Assembly: GCA_025617745.1 (NCBI GenBank)
Contig: CM046873.1
Location: 29,153,410 to 29,217,409, forward strand
Length of the DNA stretch: 64,000 nt
Direction of reading: 5' to 3'
DNA from: Heliocidaris erythrogramma
Taxonomy: Eukaryota; Echinodermata; Echinoidea; Camarodonta; Echinometridae
The notes under the pieces were generated by a model. That model was not told where the DNA came from and did not search any database. It was given only the letters and a program-made list of their open reading frames with translations. Each line of letters begins with the position of its first letter. Positions within the stretch are counted from its first letter, which is position 1. Positions 59,001-64,000 of this stretch are shown here, in pieces. Position numbers and translations under genes: made by a program.

Positions 59001-62000
59001 GGACCTATGATATGCTTTACAAAAATCCTTATTTCTTTGTGGACTACTGGACCAAATCGGACAGGGTCTTCACTGACTGGTAGAAAAAATAGTTGTTCCA
59101 TTATCCAGTATGACTTTTCATATTTAAATGTGATTTGTTTCGTAATCGATACCCAAATGCCATTTGTAATTTGTTGGGGGGGGGGGGCATACTGTATTAA
59201 TATGCTTCATCATTTTTGTGTTTCATTTACAATGTATCTGTGACACAGATGCTAATGTTGGTGTGATTGGAGCCCATGCCGCCCAGTCTGCAGCCAAGCT
59301 AGCCGTAGAGGGAGCCTATGCCCAGGCTCAGATCAACGCTATCATTACCCAGAAGCTTGTACAGCGATGCACGTAAGTAGATGGGATTAAAATGATTTTA
59401 TTTTGATGTAAATTCAGTGGAATGATCACGATAGCAACACACAACAAGGCCACTTTTCAGTTCTAACAAATTTGGACATGTGAAAATACCATGCGCATAT
59501 TATAAGTGTCAGTCATGAGCAATCTAATTTTTATTAGAATGTAAAATGCAATATTCTTGTTAGAATATAACATAATTAGATCTAAGATCTTTTTCATCAT
59601 ATCATGTAAGCAGAAATTTCAAATTACAATGTTACGTTTTTGTAGAGTATACATGTAAGTACAACTGTGTCTATGTAGAGATAAAAGAAAAAAAAAGGAA
59701 AAGCGAGAAAGAGAAAGTAAAATTATGAGAGAGAAGAGAGAGAGAGGGGGAGAGATAAGGGTGGGGGTATGTTTTATTGAACTCTATTTTGTACCAGTAT
59801 TTTATTTCAATGTTTAATATATATTTTGTAGTTATTACCTGTAACAATAATTTTTTTTTTAATTTTGATGCTAGGCAACCAGAGGAAGGTCAACAGCAGG
59901 AGGGTATCTATCAGACGTTCTTGGCCAACATGGCTCCCATCAACTCTGAAATCACACGGGCACATCAGGTAATGCATTCTTTCTTGGTAGCCTGCTGCAA
60001 TTTAAGTATCAAGTTGTATGAGAGTAAAGCAGAAAAATTAGAGAAACACAGCTGTAAATAAACAAGTTTTTTAAAAAATAAGAAATTTATCAATAATGCC
60101 TGCATTTATAGGGCACCTTTCCAGATGATCAAAGCACTTTACAGTGTATTATTACCCCAGTCATTGGATCCGGTTACGATTCTGCACTCATAGTGCACAA
60201 TCGCCACTCCGCTAGGGAGCATTCCAGTCTGGCAGCCATTTTACAGGCACACATATACCATTCCAGTCACAATGACATTCGCATCCTCCCGGGTACCCAT
60301 TTAACACCTGGGTGGAGAGTGGCATATGTAGATTAATGCCTTGCCAAAGTATATTAGTGCTGTGGCGGGACTCGAACCGCGAACCATGTGATCCACGGTG
60401 CGGTGACGTTCGCACTAGACCAAGACATCTCTACTATCAAATATTGAGATTTAACACAGAGTTCAAGCCCTCCTTACTCTCAACGGACCATATGTGAATG
60501 TTGTTGTTATGTTTGTGTGCTTTTCATATATCTGAAGTGATTTTCATTCTACGTGGGGGAAGTGAGGGAGTGGGGGGGAATTTGTGAGATGAGTTATGGT
60601 GTAATGCTGGAATGATTCCTTGACAGAAAGTGTATTTAGTTGATGCCGTTAACTTTGCTCTTGCCACAGTTTTAGTATAGTATGCTGTTAAACCTAATAG
60701 GTAGAAATAGAATAAATGACAGCTTCTTTCTGCTTCTTAACTGCTGTACCAAATTCAGTTGATAGGCTTCCTTTTGATAACGTGCATGTCTATGTAGTAA
60801 TAAGAATGATTCTGTTACTCCAGTATTAATCATTTTGAAATATATTCTTTTATGTGTAAAATAATGAGAAATATTGTAGAATTCCACAATACCGACAATT
60901 GTTCATTGTTAATCTCAATTGTTAACAACTGCACTAATTTGAATTTCCTAACAGCACAAACTGCTGAGCACTTAAGTCATTAGCTTTTTTGTCTATGTAA
61001 CAATCTTTGTTGGTTTGTTTAAGGTTTCCTTATCTGTTTGTTTGATTGATTAACATTATAATGTTTTTCCTTGTTTTTTTAGTGTTGATAATGTTAACAT
61101 GCTTTTTAGCTTTTCTCCTTTAACATTTTCATTTGCATAACCTTTTAACCTCTTGACCTTTTGACCTCTTGACCTTTTGACCTCTACAGCAAGAGTGGGA
61201 TGCTGGTGAATACATGGAGGTAATTAACACTCATTAATGCTATGTTGTAGAATAACGCTACATGTATATCTAATTCCAGATAATGCGTAGTATTATATAG
61301 TATGTTGTAGAATAATACTACATGTATATCTAATATAGTAACGTATGATGTTGTATCTAGTTGTAACAATTTTCCTGCTTGTACTGCATGTTATGTTTAT
61401 GATAGTGAAAGCTTTGTTAATTATGCACTTTCTTTCATCTTGATACGATATGATATGACATGATTGTATTTATTTACCATAAACAAGATACAATACATTA
61501 TGATATTGACAATATTTACAGGTAAACATTATATAATTAGATCCTGTCCCTAGTTTTCTGTTAACATCTACATGTATGTATGCCAGGGAAGCAAGACAGG
61601 GGAAGTGATCTGAAAACTATTATTGTAGAGAGTGTTGTTGTAAATTTTGAGGAAACATGGATGGAGAACTGCACATAAGTGGCTTCATATGCACATCTGT
61701 GCAAACAATACACCAATGTAAAGTTGCAATTTAAATTAGCCAATTCATTTAAAATCTTTTCACTAAAGCATAAGTGCCCTGTTACATAAACCTTAGCATT
61801 AACGGTAACCTTGCCATCAATGGTAACTCCCATGGAAACCTTGATTTTGATTGGCTGTTGAGTGATGTTACCATGGTAGTTACCATTGATAGCAGAGTTG
61901 CCATTAATGGTAAGTTTTATGCAACGGGGCCCAGATCACATTGTGTTTCCGTAGACCACCCCCGGCTTTATACAAGGGCTTCCTTTGAATTTGCCTCTGC

Positions 62001-63759
62001 CTGTGTACAGTCTTGCTCAGTTGGATTAGAGCTGTATATCCAATAAATCCTTGAAGAATCCTCAAAGAAGGCTGAGTTTTAGTAAAAGTTAAAAAAATAA
62101 TTTTTAGCTTCCTCTCTCTGTTTTATTCCTGTATGGGTGAATATCATTTAGTAGCAGTGTCACATGAACAGGATCGTTCTTGAAATGCCTTCATATTCCA
62201 AAATGGTAGTAGCTTAACCTTTTAGCACCTGAGGATTACGCGTATTGTAGTCATTTACTCACTGAACTCAGTCTCAGTAAACCATCTTGAGGCATAGACT
62301 CTCTGCTGTACACAAACTCTTTCCACAGTAACGCATTGCTTCAATGCAGATTCCAGACGGCTTATGTGTAAAGATAGCACACACAAATTTCAGTGCCCAA
62401 TATCCCCTACAGTACATTTGGTGTAGTGTTACACAGGTCAAAGTCCACGGGCGGTCCTGAGCGGTTCAGTGAGTAATAAGAAGGGCGGTTCCGGGCGGTT
62501 TAGTGACTACAAGGTTAGTTTTGAAACATTTTGCAATTCTACTACACTTTTTAAAGCTACAGGGACAAAGACATGAGAGTAATCAGACTTTAAATGAAAT
62601 AGTTTTTATAACAAGATGCATTTTCATTTTTATTTTTTGTGTAAAACAGCTTGAAAGAAGGAGCGAGGGTTCCAGTGATGAGGAGGAGGATGTGCCGTTG
62701 GTCATCAAGAGTAAGAAGATCAGTAAAAAGGTCAGTAGTCAATCGTCGCTCCTTTTAAAAATAAATTTGAGTTCTGGTCATGTGATTGCAAAATATGAAA
62801 GAAACTACTGGGAAAGGTAGATTATATAGTGTGTAAAATGTGTAGTTGAGGGTATAAAATCACCAATATGATAAGAAATTTGAATAAATCTTGCAGAAAA
62901 TCATGACAGTGAACAGCATTGTACGCAGAAATGGGTATGTGGGACTATACACACATGTGGCAAATTTGTGAGCTATCTCACTAATTTTATGTCAGTTTGT
63001 AAGATTATCATAGTAGAAACATCCCCTGAAAAGGATTGCTCTTCAAATGCTCTTATATTCGAAATATGACTAGAAATAGCTGAAATGTTCGGGCAGAAAA
63101 TTTATGCCACTTGTGTGTATAGTCCCATATACCCATTTCTGTGTGCAGTACATGTGCTTTTCAGCAAGATTGTATCAATTTCTTATCTATTTTGATGATT
63201 TTAAGATAAAGTATAAAACAATTCTTATGTAGACATGGTCAACCTTTCCCAATTCCTTTGAGACAGTTTCTTTCACAATATAATTACTTGACCAGAACTC
63301 TACTTTATCTTTAAAAAAATGAACATTTTCTCTTTATGCTGTTTAATCATTAACTAAATCAGGGATGACTTTATGTCTTCTATCTAATGATATACAAATT
63401 TATTTCAGAGGCTATTGTTCCCTTTTAATAATCTTTAGCAAATTTGTATTTTTACTCTTTCAAACTATTCAAACTAAAGTTATGTGCAATTGAAGCAACA
63501 TGACATCATTACAATGGTAACATGATTTTATAATGTCATAATGTGTAATATGTGCAGAGGTAGCATGAAACCTTGAAACCGTGGGCATTTCTTTGCCTTC
63601 CTGTTCACATCTTGTATCCTTTCATTTCTCTTGTAATCACAGATGAAGCAGCGTCGCAAGAACGTGTCAGACCGACAAGCCAGTGTCTTCTACAGGATGA
63701 AGGGAGCCACCACCAAGATGTTCAATAAACAGACCTACAATATGGCTGAGATGGTATAG
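37971..63759 (+). CDS. Sec23/24-type zinc finger and vWA domain protein, cpRas1-like but without Ras motifs, 22 exons
   Basis: Complete model of 912 residues. All phases agree, total 2739 nt, stop TAG 63757-63759. Domains: a Tyr-rich N-terminus (1-125), a PPPLPPMRKK SH3-ligand-like motif (134-143), a C-x2-C...C-x2-C zinc finger (Cys 203, 206, 227, 230) of Sec23/Sec24 type, and a vWA domain with a full MIDAS: DVSGS (269-273), Thr in SGQTALG (530) and Asp in CTDG (556). Next come a beta-sandwich-like trunk (about 622-764), a helical Ala/Gln-rich part (765-837) and an acidic then basic tail. The vWA is split after its first strand by about 150 Gln/Ala then Pro-rich residues (280-434). The layout resembles proteins annotated 'circularly permutated Ras protein 1-like', yet no G1-G5 motif is seen. 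Function is unknown; a signalling or trafficking scaffold is a guess. It is head to head with SAXO4. Confidence 0.9.
38431..38532. repeat. 102-bp foldback
   Basis: TGGTATATCAGATATATTGC and AGCATGAATATTGCA face their complements around a loop of about 15 bases. Confidence 0.8.
38550..39110. other. GC-richer intronic block, unrecognised
   Basis: This part of the second intron is more GC-rich than its surroundings and holds two modest ORFs (38563-38722 plus; 38839-39114 minus). Neither has both a good acceptor and donor. A TGGTATATCAG string recurs at 39036, so the block may be a repeat that begins with the foldback at 38431. Confidence 0.4.
39274..39335 (+). CDS. vWA/ZnF gene coding exon 2
   Basis: Acceptor tttcag, donor gtacca, ending in phase 1. 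Encodes QYGIYQPLGSRLSVHAVSQ. Confidence 0.8.
40041..40127. repeat. Short foldback element, well preserved
   Basis: ATCGTCTGTTGAGAGCCAGA faces GCCCTTCTGGCTCCAAACAG. Confidence 0.85.
40629..40741. repeat. Tandem duplication, 2 x ~60 bp
   Basis: CATCAAATTTAATTTCTAAA through TTGTTTTTGTTGTTGTT is present twice with no difference seen. Confidence 0.9.
42956..43018 (+). CDS. vWA/ZnF gene coding exon 3
   Basis: Acceptor ttatag, donor gtgtgt, phase 1/1. Encodes SQPPPSSDDALFQGESHDYQ. It is symmetric, so it could be skipped without a frameshift. Confidence 0.8.
43435..43571. repeat. CCAAT-core MITE, chimeric: type B left end, type A right end
   Basis: The left end GGCCCTGTTTCATAAAAACT belongs to type B (49871, 58159). 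The right end ACTGACAAGACACTTGATGA belongs to type A (22195, 47005). The core GATTGGCTGAGAGCAAATTT is common to both. Confidence 0.8.
43687..43740 (+). CDS. vWA/ZnF gene coding exon 4 (LYDNF)
   Basis: Acceptor ttttag, donor gtgagc, phase 1/1. An 18-codon exon opening with VLYDNFMGDTKGGRGG, the first of three [LI]YDN motifs. Confidence 0.82.
43803..43930. repeat. Foldback built on CCATGGTAATTTGA
   Basis: GTACCCATGGTAATTTGACA facing TGGTCAAATTACCATGGGTAC, with an inner pair of ATCAAATCATG and CATGATTTGAT. Confidence 0.8.
45074..45365. repeat. MITE with CTTAAAGGGGAAGTCCACCC ends
   Basis: A 292-bp element. The complement of the right end is CTTAAAGGGGAAGTCCACCC, identical to the left end over 20 bases. 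Inner parts such as GAAACA..GATGAAAGTTTGA also pair. Confidence 0.88.
45948..46064 (+). CDS. vWA/ZnF gene coding exon 5 (IYDNR, Tyr-rich)
   Basis: Acceptor tttcag, donor gtaagt, phase 1/1. Holds QPIYDNRNF and SSDYAKPYDYLKRESHPYEY, five Tyr within 20 residues. Confidence 0.85.
46065..47232. other. vWA/ZnF gene intron
   Basis: CT-rich in 46370-46530 and otherwise unremarkable until the MITE at 47005. Confidence 0.6.
47005..47140. repeat. CCAAT-core MITE, type A, inverted relative to 22195
   Basis: GGGAGCGTTTCATTAAGCGT faces CAATTGATGAAACGCTCCC. The core reads GATTGGCTGAGAGGAAATTT. It lies 92 bp before exon 6 of the vWA/ZnF gene. Confidence 0.88.
47233..47364 (+). CDS. vWA/ZnF gene coding exon 6 (PPPLPP)
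   Basis: Acceptor taacag, donor gtaaat, phase 1/1. Contains GNVPPPLPPMRKK and DPTYEAFREGEYQALLRN. Confidence 0.88.
47811..47971 (+). CDS. vWA/ZnF gene coding exon 7: first zinc-finger half
   Basis: Acceptor ggtag, donor gtgaga, ending in phase 0. VFCGSCGAAM provides the first CxxC of the Sec23/24-type finger. Confidence 0.92.
47998..48398. repeat. ~400-bp TTAACCCTTTC-ended repeat, copy 1 (plus)
   Basis: TTAACCCTTTCAGGACAGGA through CTCGAAAGGGTTAA. Shares GGCAACAATA and ACATGGTTCTAATAAGGTGT with 50420, 53657 and 57579. Confidence 0.85.
48925..49092 (+). CDS. vWA/ZnF gene coding exon 8: second CxxC and MIDAS DxSxS
   Basis: Acceptor aatag, donor gtaggc, phase 0/0. FWICEFCEFENP closes the finger. 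TLVIFCVDVSGSM is the first vWA strand with its metal-binding motif. Two internal GTGAGT strings at 48935-48949 mimic donors. Confidence 0.93.
49215..49231 (+). promoter_or_regulatory. Decoy 3' splice site, copy of the exon 9 acceptor
   Basis: GTGTTTGCAGGTGTCTG occurs here and at the true acceptor (49354-49370), 139 bp apart. Use of the decoy would add VSDKISFASPIFYF and a stop. Confidence 0.6.
49364..49852 (+). CDS. vWA/ZnF gene coding exon 9: insertion within vWA
   Basis: Acceptor tttgcag, donor gtaaat, phase 0/0, 163 codons. A Gln/Glu/Ala-rich, probably helical part (about 285-345) is followed by a Pro-rich, disordered-looking part with repeated RPAAPP. The last residues (YISRLQ) appear to be vWA helix 1. 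Confidence 0.92.
49871..50004. repeat. CCAAT-core MITE, type B
   Basis: GGCCCTGTTTCATCAATA faces TATGAAACGGGGCTC. The core reads CGGCCAATCAGATTCAAGGA and GCTTATAACAA. It starts 18 bp after exon 9's end. Confidence 0.85.
50420..50835. repeat. TTAACCCTTTC-ended repeat, copy 2 (minus)
   Basis: Inverted relative to copy 1. TTAACCCTTTCAAGACTTAT at the left, TGATAGGGTTAA at the right. Confidence 0.85.
50862..51213. repeat. Dispersed repeat (GAGTTCTGGTCATG), copy 2
   Basis: Collinear with 9228-9604, including ACTGACATAAAAGGAATGAG. Its end comes within about 30 bp of exon 10. Confidence 0.85.
51245..51334 (+). CDS. vWA/ZnF gene coding exon 10
   Basis: Acceptor tttcag, donor gtgagt, phase 0/0. Encodes vWA helix 1 and strand 2 (KRVGLVAFNNN). 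Confidence 0.92.
51785..51936 (+). CDS. vWA/ZnF gene coding exon 11
   Basis: Acceptor tgccag, donor gtgaga, ending in phase 2. Encodes VTVIGDGSLDP to VYRCLTDKIY, the mid-part of the vWA domain. Confidence 0.92.
52524..52733 (+). CDS. vWA/ZnF gene coding exon 12: MIDAS Thr and Asp
   Basis: Acceptor cctcag, donor gtgagt, phase 2 at both junctions. ESGQTALGPALL carries the MIDAS Thr and KVIMCTDGMANIGLG the MIDAS Asp. Confidence 0.93.
52876..53333. repeat. 458-bp element with AACTCAGCCTGAC ends
   Basis: ATTAAAGACCTCAGCCTGAC at the left and the complement TTAAAGAACTCAGCCTGACT at the right. Inner pairs include GCAGGGGGTCGC-like and GACGACATGTCATGTA palindromic parts. GC-rich centre, no ORF with family resemblance. 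Confidence 0.75.
53528..53612 (+). CDS. vWA/ZnF gene coding exon 13
   Basis: Acceptor cttcag, donor gtttgt, ending in phase 0. Encodes GVCVSVLTLEGEDCRAIE, the last vWA strand region. Confidence 0.9.
53657..54064. repeat. TTAACCCTTTC-ended repeat, copy 3 (plus)
   Basis: Same orientation as copy 1. Begins 45 bp after exon 13. Confidence 0.85.
54095..55165. repeat. ~1.07-kb element with weak inverted ends and a nested MITE
   Basis: Left AATCCGCAGGTC and GCGCGCTATTTTATTTCCAG face right CTGGAAATAAAATGCGCG and GACCTGCGGTCTGAC. The 54480-54772 MITE lies inside. Confidence 0.55.
54480..54772. repeat. MITE with TGACAGGGTCAGGATCCAGC ends
   Basis: TGACAGGGTCAGGATCCAGCAATAT faces ATATTGCTGGATCCTGACTCTGTCA. 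The interior contains CCGATTGG and GCCAATCA. Confidence 0.85.
55165..55280. repeat. MITE (ATACAGTGAAACCTG family), truncated copy 4
   Basis: AAGAAAAGAGGTCTTTATAG to GCAGGTTTGACTGTAT. Confidence 0.75.
55390..55496 (+). CDS. vWA/ZnF gene coding exon 14
   Basis: Acceptor atgcag, donor gtgagt, ending in phase 2. Encodes VSIVKPNDLNQQFADILADP, the hinge from vWA to trunk. Confidence 0.9.
55768..56855. repeat. GCTCATCCGGC-ended element with ~165-bp internal tandem array
   Basis: Opens with AGCTCATCCGGCCCGAATGG and closes with GATGCCGGATGAGC. Inside, at least four units begin near 55965, 56110, 56275 and 56435, each with CACAAAAATTGCTTCT, CATCTGAAAGACTTTCATGA and GGAATTTTGAAATTTTGTCT. No coding frame was found. 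Confidence 0.85.
57007..57119 (+). CDS. vWA/ZnF gene coding exon 15
   Basis: Acceptor actag, donor gtgagt, ending in phase 1. HIVGLVNADSETTFEFGVRR has the alternating pattern of beta strands. Confidence 0.9.
57490..57537 (+). CDS. vWA/ZnF gene coding exon 16 (IYDNY), 16 codons
   Basis: Acceptor aaacag, donor gtaagt, phase 1/1. A tiny exon encoding VIYDNYGGTTVVERVE, the third YDN motif. Confidence 0.85.
57579..57984. repeat. TTAACCCTTTC-ended repeat, copy 4 (minus)
   Basis: Same orientation as copy 2. Begins 41 bp after exon 16. The right end is truncated (CCTATCCTGAGG). Confidence 0.82.
58159..58308. repeat. CCAAT-core MITE, type B, well preserved
   Basis: GGGCCCCGATTCATAAAACTTG faces AAGTTTTATGAAATGGGACCC. 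The core reads GATTGGCTGAGAGCGAATTT. Confidence 0.88.
58468..58629 (+). CDS. vWA/ZnF gene coding exon 17
   Basis: Acceptor catcag, donor gtaagc, phase 1/1. Encodes DEPIYESVAQTMIEGLEKLP and a strand pair QVQIRYTGRDG. Confidence 0.9.
59249..59372 (+). CDS. vWA/ZnF gene coding exon 18
   Basis: Acceptor acacag, donor gtaagt, ending in phase 2. Ala/Gln-rich helical segment (GAHAAQSAAKLAVEGAYAQA). Confidence 0.9.
59875..59968 (+). CDS. vWA/ZnF gene coding exon 19
   Basis: Acceptor gctag, donor gtaatg, ending in phase 0. Encodes PEEGQQQEGIYQTFLANM and EITRAHQ. Confidence 0.9.
60100..60425 (-). repeat. tRNA-derived SINE, most complete copy
   Basis: The minus strand starts with a tRNA-like part (A-box TGGTCTAGTGC, perfect B-box GGTTCGAGTCC near 60367-60377). 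It then has a body with CTTTGGCAAGGC, CTCTCCACCCAGGTGTTAAA and TGGGTACCCGGGAGG. Other fragments are at 24425 and 28855. Confidence 0.82.
61190..61219 (+). CDS. vWA/ZnF gene coding exon 20, 30-bp microexon
   Basis: Ten codons (QEWDAGEYME), phase 0/0, between ctacag and gtaatt. The polypyrimidine tract is made of repeated CTTGACCTTTTGACC units (61150-61185). Assigned on splice sites and phase alone, so less certain than its neighbours. Confidence 0.65.
61235..61340. repeat. Tandem duplication, 2 x ~60 bp
   Basis: TATGTTGTAGAATAA-GCTACATGTATATCTAAT occurs twice, with GCTA/ACTA and other small changes. It starts close to the 30-bp exon. Confidence 0.8.
61775..61932. repeat. MITE built on ACCATTAATGGTAA units
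   Basis: GCCCTGTTACATAAACCTTA faces TAAGTTTTATGCAACGGGGC. Multiple GGTAAC/GTTACC pairs and a central GATTGGCTGTTGAG. Confidence 0.82.
62650..62730 (+). CDS. vWA/ZnF gene coding exon 21
   Basis: Acceptor aaacag, donor gtcagt, phase 0/0. An acidic stretch (SSDEEEDVPLV) is followed by a basic one (KSKKISKK). Confidence 0.85.
62762..63316. repeat. Dispersed repeat (GAGTTCTGGTCATG), foldback copy
   Basis: A partial direct copy (62768-62965) is followed by a fuller inverted copy (62966-63316, ending GACCAGAACTCTACTTTATC). This makes an inverted pair in the last intron. Confidence 0.8.
63643..63759 (+). CDS. vWA/ZnF gene last coding exon
   Basis: Acceptor atcacag, then MKQRRKNVSDRQASVFYRMK to NMAEMV and TAG. 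A gtatag at 63754 could be a donor, in which case the protein continues beyond the window. No AATAAA follows before 64000. Confidence 0.8.
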   Translation: MKQRRKNVSDRQASVFYRMKGATTKMFNKQTYNMAEMV

Positions 63760-64000
63760 GATTGACCTGCTTGGGAAAGGGCCTGGTGTAATATATTAGG
63801 AGCCTTTCACATTTGGCGTGGAACCTCCTGTTGTGCCTTCTGTTCAACCCTGCAGTTTATATTACTCTCTACAATATGCCTCTAAGCAACAGAATATCTT
63901 CCATTCTTTTCCAGAGATATTAATGCCTTGTTCTTATAGTGTTACAAAAATATCTTAGTTAGTAGCGATCTATATTGTACATTTTATGTATGTTGTTGTC
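63760..64000 (+). other. Probable 3'UTR of the vWA/ZnF gene
   Basis: No in-frame continuation is needed and no AATAAA is present, so the transcript end lies beyond the window. Confidence 0.4.

Overview
The window looks like the nuclear genome of an invertebrate deuterostome, most likely a sea urchin. It is AT-rich, with large introns, short exons flanked by GT-AG sites, many dispersed foldback/MITE-like repeats, tRNA-derived SINE pieces, long microsatellites and frequent TACATGTA palindromes. This organism call is inference from style; nothing in the window fixes the genus. All gene models below were built by eye from splice sites, reading-frame phase and similarity to remembered families. 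No search was run.

Three multi-exon genes account for the coding content. (1) Plus strand, 11603-20242: the lipase domain and long C-terminal tail of a diacylglycerol lipase of the alpha type (DAGLA-like, 2-arachidonoylglycerol synthesis), nine exons, 721 residues. Its membrane-domain exons lie upstream of the window. A candidate exon at 3-407 is of uncertain membership. (2) Minus strand, 34434 down to 28425: a complete SAXO4/PPP1R32 orthologue (axonemal microtubule-associated protein), eight coding exons, 469 residues, plus a 5'UTR exon near 35603. (3) Plus strand, 37971-63759: a complete 22-exon, 912-residue protein with a Sec23/24-type zinc finger and a vWA domain. It resembles the non-GTPase part of 'circularly permutated Ras protein 1-like' proteins, but no Ras motifs are present in the exons. 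It also carries tyrosine and proline-rich motifs.

Genes 1 and 2 are convergent, with about 8 kb of AT-rich intergenic DNA (20.5-28.3 kb). Genes 2 and 3 are head to head. The roughly 400-base space between their first exons (about 35.7-36.1 kb) holds a good RFX X-box, as expected for a ciliary gene such as SAXO4, and may serve both genes. DAGLA and PPP1R32 are also close neighbours in human 11q12.2, so part of this linkage may be ancient.

The rest is introns rich in repeats. Notable ones are an 815-bp Tc1-like derivative with two nearly identical 268-bp inverted arms around a transposase C-terminal remnant (30681-31495); a 1.15-kb inverted repeat with a tRNA-like Pol III promoter in each arm (36395-37547); a CCAAT-containing MITE superfamily in which two different terminal repeats share one core; nested insertions; and three separate tandem duplications that each begin in the 3' end of a DAGL exon, one of them copying the catalytic serine motif.
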